Part shown: one piece after another, positions 45,001 through 52,689 of the stretch
Position numbering within the stretch: position 1 is the stretch's first letter
Layout: the number at the start of each line of letters is the position of its first letter
Assembly: GCF_029910095.1 (NCBI RefSeq)
Contig: NZ_CP094526.1
Span: forward strand, 1,736,001-1,800,000
Source: Bradyrhizobium sp. ISRA464
GTDB lineage: Bacteria; Pseudomonadota; Alphaproteobacteria; Rhizobiales; Xanthobacteraceae
Direction: 5' to 3'
DNA: 64,000 nucleotides
Notes under the pieces: model-generated
The model's input: only the letters and a program-made list of their open reading frames with translations
Told to the model about the DNA's origin: nothing
Database searches by the model: none
Program-made: the position numbers and the translations under genes

Positions 45001-45032
45001 CTGAACGGGGGAAACGGGTCGGGGTCGGGCAT
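42024..45032 (-). CDS. putA: Bifunctional proline dehydrogenase/L-glutamate gamma-semialdehyde dehydrogenase
   Basis: A 1002-residue PutA. The N-terminal half is the FAD-dependent proline dehydrogenase barrel (RPGISVKLSALHPRFEAVSR, MVRLVKGAYWDTEIKRAQER, FATHNALTVATI). The second half is the NAD-dependent aldehyde dehydrogenase, with ISPWNFPLAIFLGQVSAALM, the catalytic Glu in LIAETGGINAMIVD and Cys in SAGQRCSALRLLF. There is no N-terminal ribbon-helix-helix DNA-binding domain, so unlike enteric PutA it cannot repress its own gene. It converts proline to glutamate, with electrons going to quinone. Control is expected from the divergent Lrp-type gene. Confidence 0.97.
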   Translation of the reverse strand: MPDPDPFPPFSAPYAPDDAALAARLLADSRLGAGREARIDRTATRLIEAIRANDDPLGGVEDMLREFALSTKEGLALMVLAEALLRVPDARTADQFIEDKLGQGDFINHETRSSAFLVNASAWALGVSARVIQPGETPQGSIGRLTKRLGAPAVRAATRQAMRLMGSHFVLGETIEAALSRAQSHSARGSRYSFDMLGEGARTADDAHRYFESYARAIEAIGKTAGARPLPDRPGISVKLSALHPRFEAVSRARVMTELVPRLVELAHRAKAFDLNFTVDAEEADRLELSLDVIAAALADASLAGWNGFGLAIQAYQKRAADVIDYVDALARRLDRKMMVRLVKGAYWDTEIKRAQERGLNGYPVFTRKAMTDLNYVACARKLLALRPRLFPQFATHNALTVATILELADDPESFEFQRLHGMGEALYAQLGEERPEIAHRTYAPVGSHRDLLAYLVRRLLENGANSSFVALAADDKVPAASLLRRPAEIIGIASNANHPEIPRPADLYRPQRENSHGIEFGERTALDQLTSAVAAEQKGPPATVNSFTAEQANAAVVAARRGFTAWNATPAQKRADILDKAANLLEQRRAHFVALLQSEGGKTLDDALSEVREATDFCRYYAALGRKLFGDGEAMPGPTGESNVLVLRGRGAFVAISPWNFPLAIFLGQVSAALMAGNAVIAKPAEQTPLVAAEAVRLLHEAGVPASALHLVQGDGAIGAALVAHPQIAGVVFTGSTEVARSINRTLAAKDGPIVPLIAETGGINAMIVDATALPEQVADDVVTSAFRSAGQRCSALRLLFVQDDVADRTIEMIAGAARELKIGDPSDPSTHVGPVIDAEAKQRLDAHIARMKRQARTHLAGEAPAGNFVAPHIFELSDAGQLTEEVFGPILHVVRYRAERLGAVLAAIEATGFGLTLGIHSRIEDTVEDVIDRLQVGNIYVNRNMIGAVVGVQPFGGSGLSGTGPKAGGPHYLARFATEQTVTINTAAAGGNAALMAGME

Positions 45033-45147
45033 GGCGGGTTCCTTCGGCTTTCACGGGAACACCTACGCGGTAGCGAACCGTAGTTCGATAGACAAATTAA
45101 CAGATTTGCCTTACAAAATAAGGAGCATTATCAAATTTACCAGAGAT
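45033..45147. promoter_or_regulatory. putA-putR control region
   Basis: A 115-base AT-rich gap between the divergent start codons of putA and its probable regulator. It contains CCTTA-caaaa-TAAGG (45109-45123), a 15-base dyad with an AT-rich centre of the kind bound by Lrp-family regulators. AT-rich flanks such as GACAAATTAACAGATTTG could hold promoter elements for either gene. Confidence 0.55.
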
Positions 45148-45612
45148 ATGGCAGAGATAGATAAGATCGACCGCAAAATCCTCTCGATCCTGCAAGGGGA
45201 TGGCCGGATTGCCAATGTGGAACTGGCTGAGAGGATCGGCCTGTCGCCGACCTCGGTCGGCGAACGGCTGAAACGGCTGCAGCGCGACGGCTTTGTCGAG
45301 GGCTACGGTGCCCGGCTCAACCCGCACCGGCTCGGCCTTGGATTGCTGGTGTTCGTCGAGGTGCTGCTCGACAAGACCACGCCGGATGTCTTCGAACGGT
45401 TTGCCAAGGCGGTCCAGGCCGCACCGGAAGTGCTGGAGTGCCACATGGTGGCCGGCGGCTTCGACTATCTGGTCAAGGCGCGTGTCGCCAACATGTCCGC
45501 CTATCGCCGGTTCCTCGGCGAAAGCCTGCTGGCGTTGCCGGGCGTGCGCGAGACGCGAACCTACGCCGTGATGGAAGAAGTCAAGCGCGACGCGCCATTG
45601 CCGGTCGGCTGA
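45148..45612 (+). CDS. putR: Lrp/AsnC-family regulator, probable proline-responsive activator of putA
   Basis: A 154-residue regulator; the start is the ATG at 45148 (MAEIDKIDRKILSILQGDGR). An N-terminal helix-turn-helix (VELAERIGLSPTSVGERLKR) is followed by the RAM ligand-binding domain (GLGLLVFVEVLLDKTTPDVF, VLECHMVAGGFDYLVKARVA). The gene is divergent from putA across a 115-base gap with a suitable dyad. In Agrobacterium and Rhodobacter, Lrp-type PutR activates putA in the presence of proline, which is established for this arrangement. The gene name is transferred on that basis. Confidence 0.9.
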   Translation: MAEIDKIDRKILSILQGDGRIANVELAERIGLSPTSVGERLKRLQRDGFVEGYGARLNPHRLGLGLLVFVEVLLDKTTPDVFERFAKAVQAAPEVLECHMVAGGFDYLVKARVANMSAYRRFLGESLLALPGVRETRTYAVMEEVKRDAPLPVG

Positions 45613-45703
45613 TTTCGTGTCGATGCGATCCACAGCCATGCTCCCGGCGTATTGGCATCGCGACCCGCCCGCGGGTATCTTGCCGCCAATTGGGGCAGCA
45701 ATC

Positions 45704-46354
45704 ATGAAATACGTCGATCAGCCGATATCAGCGAGGCGCACCGCGTTCACCGGCGCGCTGACTGCGATCACGCTGTCGTTACTCTCAGCGGCGCCAGCGC
45801 AAGCCGCTGAGCTGAGCGCGGGCATCGCGCAACTCTATTCCTCGGTCTCGATCTATCCGCCGTCGGCGACATCGATGACGGTCTGCTACGGCTTTGTCTG
45901 CCGCCGCCGCGAGATGCTTGATTTCACGGCGGCCGACCGGGCCGCACTGACCAGGATCATGGCTGCCGGTCACGCCAATGCCGCCGCCGAGCGCGCGGCT
46001 GTGCAGAAGGCGGTGATCTGGTTCGACCGCCGCATGGGACCGATCCTCGGCACAAACAAGCGCGTGGCGAAAGCGGATTTCCGCGCCAATGACGACAAGC
46101 ACAATTACGATTGCTGGGACACGACCCGCAACACCACGAGCCTGATGTTGGTGATGCAGGCGTGGAATTTGTTCAAGTTTCACGATGTCGGTGATCCCCA
46201 CTATCGCGGGTTTCACCTGATGCAGACGCCGCACAACACCGCCGTGCTGGTCGAGCGCGCGACCAAGGTGGAGTGGGCCGTCGATCTCTGGCCGCGCGGC
46301 TATCTGCAGCCGCCCGACGTTATGACCGTCAGTCAGTGGGTGACTGAGGATTGA
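45704..46354 (+). CDS. Exported protein of unknown function
   Basis: A 216-residue protein with a Sec signal peptide (RTAFTGALTAITLSLLSAAP, cleavage after AQA). The start is the ATG at 45704, which follows GGGGCAGC. The mature part contains a Cys-x5-Cys loop (MTVCYGFVCRRREMLDF), a His/Asp/Cys segment (ANDDKHNYDCWDTTRNTTSL) and HLMQTPHNTAVLVE. These look like conserved features of a folded periplasmic protein, and I recall similar uncharacterised proteins in rhizobia. The lone His, Asp and Cys residues suggest metal binding or catalysis, but I cannot assign a function. Confidence 0.82.
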   Translation: MKYVDQPISARRTAFTGALTAITLSLLSAAPAQAAELSAGIAQLYSSVSIYPPSATSMTVCYGFVCRRREMLDFTAADRAALTRIMAAGHANAAAERAAVQKAVIWFDRRMGPILGTNKRVAKADFRANDDKHNYDCWDTTRNTTSLMLVMQAWNLFKFHDVGDPHYRGFHLMQTPHNTAVLVERATKVEWAVDLWPRGYLQPPDVMTVSQWVTED

Positions 46355-46425
46355 ACGGCTGCAGCATTCTCGAGCGAAGCAGATACAGGTTCGCGTGAAG
46401 GTGCCGTGCGGCTCCGGCCAGGGCG

Positions 46426-46563
46426 TCAGCCGCCCTCTGAGGCTTGTTGCCGGCGTGTGCGCAGATGCAGGAACAGCGGCAGGCGCTGCCAACGGCGGCC
46501 ATTGTCCGACTCGATCGCGCGCATCTGCGCGCTCTGCATGAGGTCGCGAGAGATCATCGTCAT
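46426..46563 (-). CDS. Possible small basic protein (45 residues)
   Basis: A short frame reading MTMISRDLMQSAQMRAIESD followed by NGRRWQRLPLFLHLRTRRQQ and ASEGG. The composition is protein-like and the segment is the only sensible frame in the gap between the exported protein and cspA. A second ATG lies two codons in. There is no strong ribosome-binding site, and no function can be proposed. The rest of the gap (46355-46677) shows no further gene. Confidence 0.4.
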   Translation of the reverse strand: MTMISRDLMQSAQMRAIESDNGRRWQRLPLFLHLRTRRQQASEGG

Positions 46564-46677
46564 GGCGCGCGGGCATCGTGCCCGCCCCGCCGAACGTCAC
46601 GTTGTCTGGTTGTGCTGGATCGGCCCCCACTCCCGGATGAGGTCCGAGAGTGCGCCGCTTCGCCTGGCGCGGTTGCG

Positions 46678-46878
46678 CTAGACCTTCAGGTTTTCGGCCG
46701 AAGTCTTGCCGCGATTTGCGATCTCTTCGTACTCCACCGTCTGGCCTTCATTGAGCGTCTGAAGACCAGCCTTCTGAACTGCAGAAATATGCACGAAAAT
46801 GTCCTTGCCGCCCGTTGCGGGCTGGATGAATCCATAACCCTTGGTCGGATTGAACCACTTCACTGTACCTTTGGGCAT
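46678..46878 (-). CDS. cspA: Cold-shock protein, CspA family
   Basis: A 66-residue cold-shock domain protein from the ATG at 46878 ([20 protein letters not shown]). Both RNA-binding motifs are present: KGYGFI and DIFVHIS. The open frame continues upstream, but the domain starts exactly here. It binds single-stranded RNA or DNA and melts secondary structure. The gap before it, towards the cytochrome gene at 47164, is about 285 bases and could hold the long 5' leader typical of csp genes. No other gene is seen there. Confidence 0.95.
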   Translation of the reverse strand: MPKGTVKWFNPTKGYGFIQPATGGKDIFVHISAVQKAGLQTLNEGQTVEYEEIANRGKTSAENLKV

Positions 46879-47163
46879 TTCCAGTCGTCTCCGCGGAATC
46901 GATCGAAAACAGACCGCCGGTCCCCGCACAAACCGGCTCGTCCGTACCGTACAGGATAGCAGTTTGCGAAAAGCTGGGTAGATCAAACGAAGGTGTGTTT
47001 TTGCCCCGAAACAACCCGCTTTTCGGAGGTTTGACGCCGAATCGCCTATTTTGCGATCAATTGATGCGCTGCAAAATCGAACGGTTCCAGCTGACCGAGC
47101 CGAAAGACGCATGCTCGGCGCGCAGGCCGTGGCCTGCGCGCCGAGGGGCAAACGGAGATCGTC

Positions 47164-47475
47164 TCAATAGGTCGCGGCGAGGTATTCGACGATCTTGCCG
47201 ACGTCGGCGTCGTTGATCGTCGCGCCGTAGACCTTGATCATCTTGGTGACCTCGGCCTTCCAGAAGTCCTTCTTTTTCTCGGCTTGCGGCGGCTGCGTGT
47301 TGACGTAGTCGGCCGAGTGGCAGCCGCTGCAATTGTTCTGCACGACCTCGAGGTTGGGGCCGGGCTTGAAGGCCGCGGTCTCCTCGGGGACCCTGTAGTT
47401 GACCGGTGCGGCGGCCGCCGCGGCGATGGATAGCGTCGCGATCGCGGCGAGGGCAGGGAGCAGCTTGCGCTTCAT
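47164..47475 (-). CDS. Small exported cytochrome c, SorB-like
   Basis: A 103-residue protein with a signal peptide (KLLPALAAIATLSIAAAAAA) and one haem site, C48-SG-C51-H52 (NNCSGCHSADYVNTQPP). A Met near 79 (VTKMIKVYGA) is the likely sixth ligand. The start is at ATG 47475 after GAGGAGAAG. It lies 11 bases after the sulfite-oxidising enzyme gene and should accept its electrons, as SorB does for SorA in Starkeya. It is periplasmic. Confidence 0.92.
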   Translation of the reverse strand: MKRKLLPALAAIATLSIAAAAAAPVNYRVPEETAAFKPGPNLEVVQNNCSGCHSADYVNTQPPQAEKKKDFWKAEVTKMIKVYGATINDADVGKIVEYLAATY

Positions 47476-47486
47476 GATGCTTCTCC

Positions 47487-48686
47487 TCACGCCGCGGTGA
47501 CGTGCACGGTTTCGACGACGTTGCGCAGGTAGCCGGCCGGATTCCACAGCGGATCCATCGGCTGGGTGTCGCCGGCATTGTTGGTGGCGCGCACCTTCAG
47601 ATCGTAGGAGCCGGCGGCGAGCCTCACGCGCAGCTTCCATTCCCGGAACGCGTATTTGCCGAGATCCTTGCCGAGCTTGGCCGGCGTCCAGGTCTTGCCG
47701 CCGTCGGTCGACACCGCGACCTCCTTGATGCCCTTGCCGCCGTCGAAGGCGATGCCGCGCAGCAGCGTGCGGCCGGCCTTCAGCTTGGCGCCGTCGGCGA
47801 CGCTGGTGATGAACGAGCGCACCGTGAAGCGGTTGATCGGGATCGTGGCTTTCGGCGTGGTGCCGGGCTCGACCGCATTGTTCGGCGTATCCGGAATCCG
47901 GTAGGCGGATTTCATCCAGAAGCCGTCGAACACGCTGTCGATGACGGTGATCTCGTTGAGGTGCTTCACCCAATAGGTGCCGTAGTAGCCGGGCACCACG
48001 AGGCGGAGCGGGAAGCCGTTGAGGAATGGCAGGTCCTCGCCGTTCATGCCGTAGGCCAGCATCACCTCGCCGTCGCGTGCGTGGTCGATGTCGAGCGCCT
48101 TCACGAAGTCGGGCGTCGTCTGCATCACCGGGCCGTCCATGCCGTTGAAGGTCACCTGCTTCGCGCCGGCCTGAACGCCGGCCATGTCGAGCACGGTCTT
48201 CAACGGCACGCCGCGCCAGCGCGCGCAGCCCATCGCGCCATTGGCGAGCTGGCCGCCGGCAACCCGCGGGTTGAAGAAGCCGCGGCTGTTGCCGGAGCAC
48301 TGGTTGACGGCGACGATCTCGGTCGCCTTCATTTTCCTGATGTCCTGCAGCGACAATTTGAGCGGCTTGTCGACCTTGCCCTTGATCTCGAGCGTGAAGG
48401 TATCGGGATCGAGATTGTAGGGGATGCCGGCGAGATGGTAGCGCACGAAGAACGCGTTGTTCGGCGTCAGCGGGCCGTCATTGAAGATCGCGAACGGCGT
48501 CTCAAGTTGCGGTGGACGGCTGGTCAGACCGATCATCGGACGCTTCTGCGGATAGCGCACCAGCGGCCGTTCGCCATTGCCGAAGGGCAGCGTCACCGTG
48601 TCGAGCGCGAGCGCGCCCCGTGATCCCAGCCCCGTTACCAAAGCGGCCATACCGGCGCGCTTCATCAAGTCTCGTCGATCGAGCAT
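47487..48686 (-). CDS. Sulfite dehydrogenase/sulfite oxidase molybdenum subunit, SorA-like
   Basis: A 399-residue enzyme with a Tat signal (DRRDLMKRAGMAALVTGLGS). The molybdenum-ligand Cys is C130 (VNQCSGNSRGFFNPRVAGGQ), and the moco domain continues through WRGVPLKTVLDMAG and LVVPGYYGTYWVKHLNEI. A C-terminal Mo-co dimerisation domain (VSTDGGKTWTPAKL, NNAGDTQPMDPLWNPAGY) follows. It oxidises sulfite to sulfate in the periplasm and passes electrons to the small cytochrome c encoded 11 bases downstream. A role in detoxifying sulfite from organosulfonate use, or in lithotrophy, is possible. A SoxC-like role is less likely, since no other sox genes are here. Confidence 0.93.
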   Translation of the reverse strand: MLDRRDLMKRAGMAALVTGLGSRGALALDTVTLPFGNGERPLVRYPQKRPMIGLTSRPPQLETPFAIFNDGPLTPNNAFFVRYHLAGIPYNLDPDTFTLEIKGKVDKPLKLSLQDIRKMKATEIVAVNQCSGNSRGFFNPRVAGGQLANGAMGCARWRGVPLKTVLDMAGVQAGAKQVTFNGMDGPVMQTTPDFVKALDIDHARDGEVMLAYGMNGEDLPFLNGFPLRLVVPGYYGTYWVKHLNEITVIDSVFDGFWMKSAYRIPDTPNNAVEPGTTPKATIPINRFTVRSFITSVADGAKLKAGRTLLRGIAFDGGKGIKEVAVSTDGGKTWTPAKLGKDLGKYAFREWKLRVRLAAGSYDLKVRATNNAGDTQPMDPLWNPAGYLRNVVETVHVTAA

Positions 48687-49052
48687 TCCGCTTCCTCCGA
48701 AGCATCATCTGTCGTGAGCCGGTCATCACCAGGCTCAACTTGCCTGAGCGCATCCATCTCGCGGAATGCGCACAGGCAACAAATGTCGCACCGGGGAACC
48801 TGAAGTCAATTGATGCTTTCGCAGCGTCCACCTGCGTTGCGATGCAACGAAAAGCCCCGATCGTTGCCGATCGTATCACTTTGCGAAACATGGTGGTCTC
48901 CTCAAGTGCGCCCCGAACTCCGTCGCGGCGCGGGTTGCAGTGTTGCCCCTCGCCTGTCAGTCGAGCCCTGCGAAGAGCGGGTTCGAGAGGGTTTGATGAA
49001 CGCACATTCGGATGTGCCGCAGATCACATTCGGTGTTGCGGCATTGAACCTT
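48687..49052. other. Gap between the sulfite dehydrogenase and cyclase genes
   Basis: No secure gene. On the minus strand an ATG at 48891 has a good GAGGAGACCAC site, and the first residues (MFRKVIRSATIGAF) look like a signal-peptide start. The frame then becomes Arg-rich and runs 185 bases into the sulfite dehydrogenase gene in a different frame. It may be a decayed small exported protein or the leader region of the sulfite dehydrogenase operon. Confidence 0.35.
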
Positions 49053-50798
49053 TCAGGCCGCAACCGCACGCTGATCGCCGACAAGTGCCGACAAGACGCC
49101 CGTCGCCTCGACGGTGCGCACGACCATCGGCGCGTTGCGGCCGCGGATCGCGACCTGCTGCGCGGGCAGGGCATCGTCGGCAAGTCCCGCCGTGATGCGC
49201 ACCTCGTCGGAGATGACGGCCTCGCAGGCGAGGGCCTTGGTCATGTCCTGCAGCCTTGCTGCGACGTTGACGGCATCGCCGAGCGCCGTGAACACCATGT
49301 GGTCGCGATAACCGATGTCGCCGACGATCACCTCGCCGCCATGGATGCCGATGCCGAAGCGGATCGGCTCACGCAGATCGTGGCTCAGGAACTGGTTCAG
49401 CTCGTCGACATGGGTTGCGATCAGGGCCGCCGCGCGCAGCGCCTGGCGACAGGCCTCCTGTCGGCCGGCGGCGAGCCCGAACAGTGCCAGCATGCCGTCG
49501 CCGACGAACTGGTTCGGCCGCCCGCCCGCCTCCAGCACCGCCTGCGACACCGCGCCGAGGAAGCGGTTGACGATGAACACGGTGTCGAACGGCAGCCGCT
49601 TCTCGGCGAGTTGTGTCGAGCCGCGCATGTCCACGAACATGCTGACGAGATAGCGCTCCTGGCCGATCCGCGCCGGGTTGGTCGCGTGCGCATTCGCCGA
49701 CATCGTGTGCGGCAGAAAGAGCTGGAAGAAGGTCAGGTCGGCGGTCGGCCGCAACTGGCAGGCCAGCCGGATCGACGGATCGTCGCTGCCGACCCGGTGC
49801 AGCACGAAGGCCTCGCGCGGCGAGGGCTCCGGGAGATTTGCGTGGTCACCGACGATGCGGATGCGGCAGGTCGAGCAGCGGGCGCGGCCGCCGCAGACGC
49901 TGGCATGCGGCACATTGTTGCGCAGGCTCGCTTCCAGCACGCTCCAGCCTTTCGGCACCCGGACGGTGCGGCCATTGCCATAGGACAGTGCGATCATGCC
50001 GCCGCGACGCTCGAGCAGGGCACGCACCCCGCGTGCGATCACGACGAGGCCGAGCAGCCCGAGATAGCCGATCGTCAGGCCATTTGTGATCTTATCGAGC
50101 ACCTCGCCCTCGGCCGCCGTCCCGAGACTCCGGACCGACAGCTCCCGTTGCCGCCAGGCGGGATCGTTGGCGTCGGCGATCGTGGCGCGGCCGCCCTGGT
50201 AGATGCCGAGCATTGCCAGCGTCGGGATCAGCACGGCGGCGGCGAGCAGGAACGGCGCGGCGCGCTTGAAGAACGGGCGCAGCCTGAACCAGAAATACAG
50301 GCCGATGCAGCCATGCACCCAGGCGATCACCAGCACCGCGAGCATCGTCCACAGCCGGTTCGGAGACGCGACGAAGAACGCGTACAGTTCCTGCGGATAG
50401 AGCTTCTCTTGCGCAAACAGGGTCTGGGCGAGTCGCACACCGACGATGTGGACGATGATCAGCATCGGGATGCTCAGGCCAAGCACGAGCTGTAGCGGTT
50501 CGATCGCTCTCCAGCGGAATTCGCGGCGTTGGTACAACGCCCAGATGCCGAGCGCGGTATGCACCAGGCAGGCGCCGTAGAACGCGATCGCGACGGGCAG
50601 GAACTGCCAGAACTTGGTGTGGTAATGGACGCCGATCGCCAGCGCCTGCATCGAAATATTGCCGAGCGCGTGGTTGAGGAAATGGCTGACCAGGTAGGCG
50701 AACATGATCGCGCCGCTGACCAGGCGGACCTGCCGCAGGCCGACGCCGCGGACCATCTCCTGCAAATGTTCACGCGAACGGGAGGCCATGTGAGTCAT
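49053..50798 (-). CDS. Membrane/ferredoxin/class III adenylate cyclase fusion
   Basis: A fusion of three parts, about 581 residues (ATG at 50798; 50789 is an alternative). Residues 1-255 form six or so membrane helices with His residues in or beside them (YLVSHFLNHALG, LVHTALGIW, LIIVHIVGVRL, WVHGCIGLYFW), as in succinate dehydrogenase-type cytochrome b. Residues about 270-350 are a plant-type [2Fe-2S] ferredoxin with all four Cys (SVCGGRARCSTCRIRI, then RLACQ). The C-terminal 190 residues are a class III cyclase with both metal Asp (FVDMRGST, FVGDGML) and the transition-state Asn/Arg (DAVNVAARL). It probably makes cAMP in response to redox state. Confidence 0.93.
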   Translation of the reverse strand: MTHMASRSREHLQEMVRGVGLRQVRLVSGAIMFAYLVSHFLNHALGNISMQALAIGVHYHTKFWQFLPVAIAFYGACLVHTALGIWALYQRREFRWRAIEPLQLVLGLSIPMLIIVHIVGVRLAQTLFAQEKLYPQELYAFFVASPNRLWTMLAVLVIAWVHGCIGLYFWFRLRPFFKRAAPFLLAAAVLIPTLAMLGIYQGGRATIADANDPAWRQRELSVRSLGTAAEGEVLDKITNGLTIGYLGLLGLVVIARGVRALLERRGGMIALSYGNGRTVRVPKGWSVLEASLRNNVPHASVCGGRARCSTCRIRIVGDHANLPEPSPREAFVLHRVGSDDPSIRLACQLRPTADLTFFQLFLPHTMSANAHATNPARIGQERYLVSMFVDMRGSTQLAEKRLPFDTVFIVNRFLGAVSQAVLEAGGRPNQFVGDGMLALFGLAAGRQEACRQALRAAALIATHVDELNQFLSHDLREPIRFGIGIHGGEVIVGDIGYRDHMVFTALGDAVNVAARLQDMTKALACEAVISDEVRITAGLADDALPAQQVAIRGRNAPMVVRTVEATGVLSALVGDQRAVAA

Positions 50799-50916
50799 GA
50801 TTGGCAAGTCTAGTGTTTAATTCCCGCGGTGAACACCACCGCGGGCCGGCGCGAGAGGTGATATCCGGCGCTGCAACACGTTGACACCCCCGCAAGAGTC
50901 GAACAAAAAGCGCGCC

Positions 50917-52548
50917 GTGACGATAGCCCCTGCCGATAACATCAGCGTTAAGCCGGCCCGTTCGCGCGCGCCCCAGTGGCGCGGCGTCATCGCCGTGATG
51001 ATCGCCATGACCGCGATGCGGCTGGTCTACGCCTCCGCGCTCGATCTGCGCACCGACGAGGCCTATTACTGGACCTGGTCGAAAGAGCACGTGCTGTCGT
51101 TCCTCGACCATCCCCCGATGATCGCCTGGTTCATCCGTTTCGGCACGGCGATCTTCGGCGACACCAATCTCGGCGTGCGCTTCAGCGGCATCGTGGCGAT
51201 GCTGGTGATGCAGCTGCTGCTCGCCGACATCGTTCGCCGCGTCACCGGCAACAACATCCGTGCCGTCATTCTGGCGCTGCTGCTGCCGGAGGCCGCGCTC
51301 TATTACGGACTGTTGATGGCCAAGGTCGCGCCCGACACCGCGATGATCCCGTTCGCGGTGGCGATGCTGTGGTCGCTGGTGCGGCTTGCGCAAAGCAATG
51401 ACGGGCGCTGGTGGCTCGCCACCGGGCTGTTCGCCGGGCTGGCGCTGCTGTCGAAATTCACCGCGATCATGCTGGCGCCGGCGGTGCTGGCCTTTGCGCT
51501 GGTGCCGGACTGGCGGTGGCGCTGGTTGCGCAGCTCGTATCCCTATCTCGCCGCGGTGATCGCGGTCGCGGTGTTCTCACCGGTGCTGATCTGGAATGCC
51601 GAGCACGACTGGGCCTCGTTCCGTTTCCAGGCGGTGCGCGCCACGACGGAGGGCTCCTTTCTGCTGCGCACCGTCGGCGAATTCATTGGCATGCAGTTCG
51701 GCCTGGTCGGCTTCGTGCTGTTGCCGGTCACGCTGTTCGGCGCGGCATTGACGGCATGGCGCGGCTATCGCGGTCGCGAGCCGGTCGCGATCCTGCTGTC
51801 GACGGCGGTGCTGGTGCCGTTCGCGTACTTCTTCTGGAAGTCGCTGACGCTGCGGGTCGGCGACACCTGGCCGATGTTCCTGTGGCCGGCCGGCTTTGCG
51901 GCCGTCGCCATCAACGTCACGCGGATGCCGTTCGAGGGCTGGTCGGTCCGCTTGGTCAAATCGACCGTGTTCTGGGCGCGGACCGCGGTGACGTCGGGCA
52001 TCGCCTTCGTGGTCTGCGTGGTCCTGTATTACATGGTGGTGCCGTGGAATCTGACCGGCCATACCGATCCGATCGGCACCGAGGCCGGCTACGACGTGGT
52101 GGCCGCGCGCACCGAGGCGCAGTTGCAGGCGACCGGCGCGACCTGGGTTGCGACCACGGATTATCGCACCTATGCGATGCTGCGCTGGTTCCTGAGGGGG
52201 CGGGTGCCCGTGGTCGAGATCAACGAACGCGGCCGCTACCAGGGCTTTGCCGATCCCGGCATGAACATGATCCGGGATCATGTCGGCCTCTATGTCGGGC
52301 GCGAGCCAGAGAACAATCTGCCGCTGTGGAACGAGACCACCGCCGTGCGGCAGCCGCTGGAGCGCGTGGTGCGGAGCTGGCGCGGCACGGTAATGGATAC
52401 CTATTCGCTGGAGAAGATCAGCGGCTGGACCCCCGATTTGTCGCCGCCGCCGGACACGACTTTCTTCCGCTGGCGCGTGCTGGTGATGCTTCTTCTTCCT
52501 TCTCCCCTTGTGGGAGAAGGTGGCGCGCATGTCATGCGCGCCGGATGA
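50917..52548 (+). CDS. Membrane glycosyltransferase of the ArnT/PMT (GT39) type
   Basis: An integral membrane protein of about 543 residues with 10 or more helices. The first loop carries the family's acidic pair (ALDLRTDEAYYWTWSKEH) and the HPPMIAWFIRFG segment. Such enzymes move a sugar from a polyprenyl carrier to lipid A, protein or another acceptor outside the inner membrane. The start is uncertain: GTG at 50917 is preferred, with a TTG at 50881 possible. The last 19 residues (from about LLLPSPLVGEGGAH) come from an intergenic repeat beginning at about 52499, so the natural C-terminus has probably been replaced. Confidence 0.88.
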   Translation: MTIAPADNISVKPARSRAPQWRGVIAVMIAMTAMRLVYASALDLRTDEAYYWTWSKEHVLSFLDHPPMIAWFIRFGTAIFGDTNLGVRFSGIVAMLVMQLLLADIVRRVTGNNIRAVILALLLPEAALYYGLLMAKVAPDTAMIPFAVAMLWSLVRLAQSNDGRWWLATGLFAGLALLSKFTAIMLAPAVLAFALVPDWRWRWLRSSYPYLAAVIAVAVFSPVLIWNAEHDWASFRFQAVRATTEGSFLLRTVGEFIGMQFGLVGFVLLPVTLFGAALTAWRGYRGREPVAILLSTAVLVPFAYFFWKSLTLRVGDTWPMFLWPAGFAAVAINVTRMPFEGWSVRLVKSTVFWARTAVTSGIAFVVCVVLYYMVVPWNLTGHTDPIGTEAGYDVVAARTEAQLQATGATWVATTDYRTYAMLRWFLRGRVPVVEINERGRYQGFADPGMNMIRDHVGLYVGREPENNLPLWNETTAVRQPLERVVRSWRGTVMDTYSLEKISGWTPDLSPPPDTTFFRWRVLVMLLLPSPLVGEGGAHVMRAG

Positions 52549-52655
52549 GGGGTTTCGCTCCGCAGATGAGGTGTTCGTGCAAGCAAACCCCTCACCCAGG
52601 CGAGCTTGTGTCGAGCGCCGGAATTGCCCTCTCCCACAAGGGGAGAGCGCGCATC
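52499..52655. repeat. Composite inverted repeat overlapping the glycosyltransferase 3' end
   Basis: CTTCTCCCCTTGTGGGAGAAG opens the repeat (about 52499-52520) and CCCTCTCCCACAAGGGGAG closes it in opposite orientation (52627-52645). Between them is a perfect hairpin, GGCGCGCATG (52522-52531) with CATGCGCGCC (52533-52542). The left end lies inside the coding frame of the glycosyltransferase and supplies its stop codon. Confidence 0.75.
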
Positions 52656-52689
52656 GATGGGCATCTTCCTGCGTTGAAAAAGAGAAGAG

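Noticed and set aside
48502..48891. A 130-codon minus-strand frame with a good ribosome-binding site
   Set aside because: It runs 185 bases into the sulfite dehydrogenase gene in another frame and becomes Arg-rich; kept only as a note under the gap entry.
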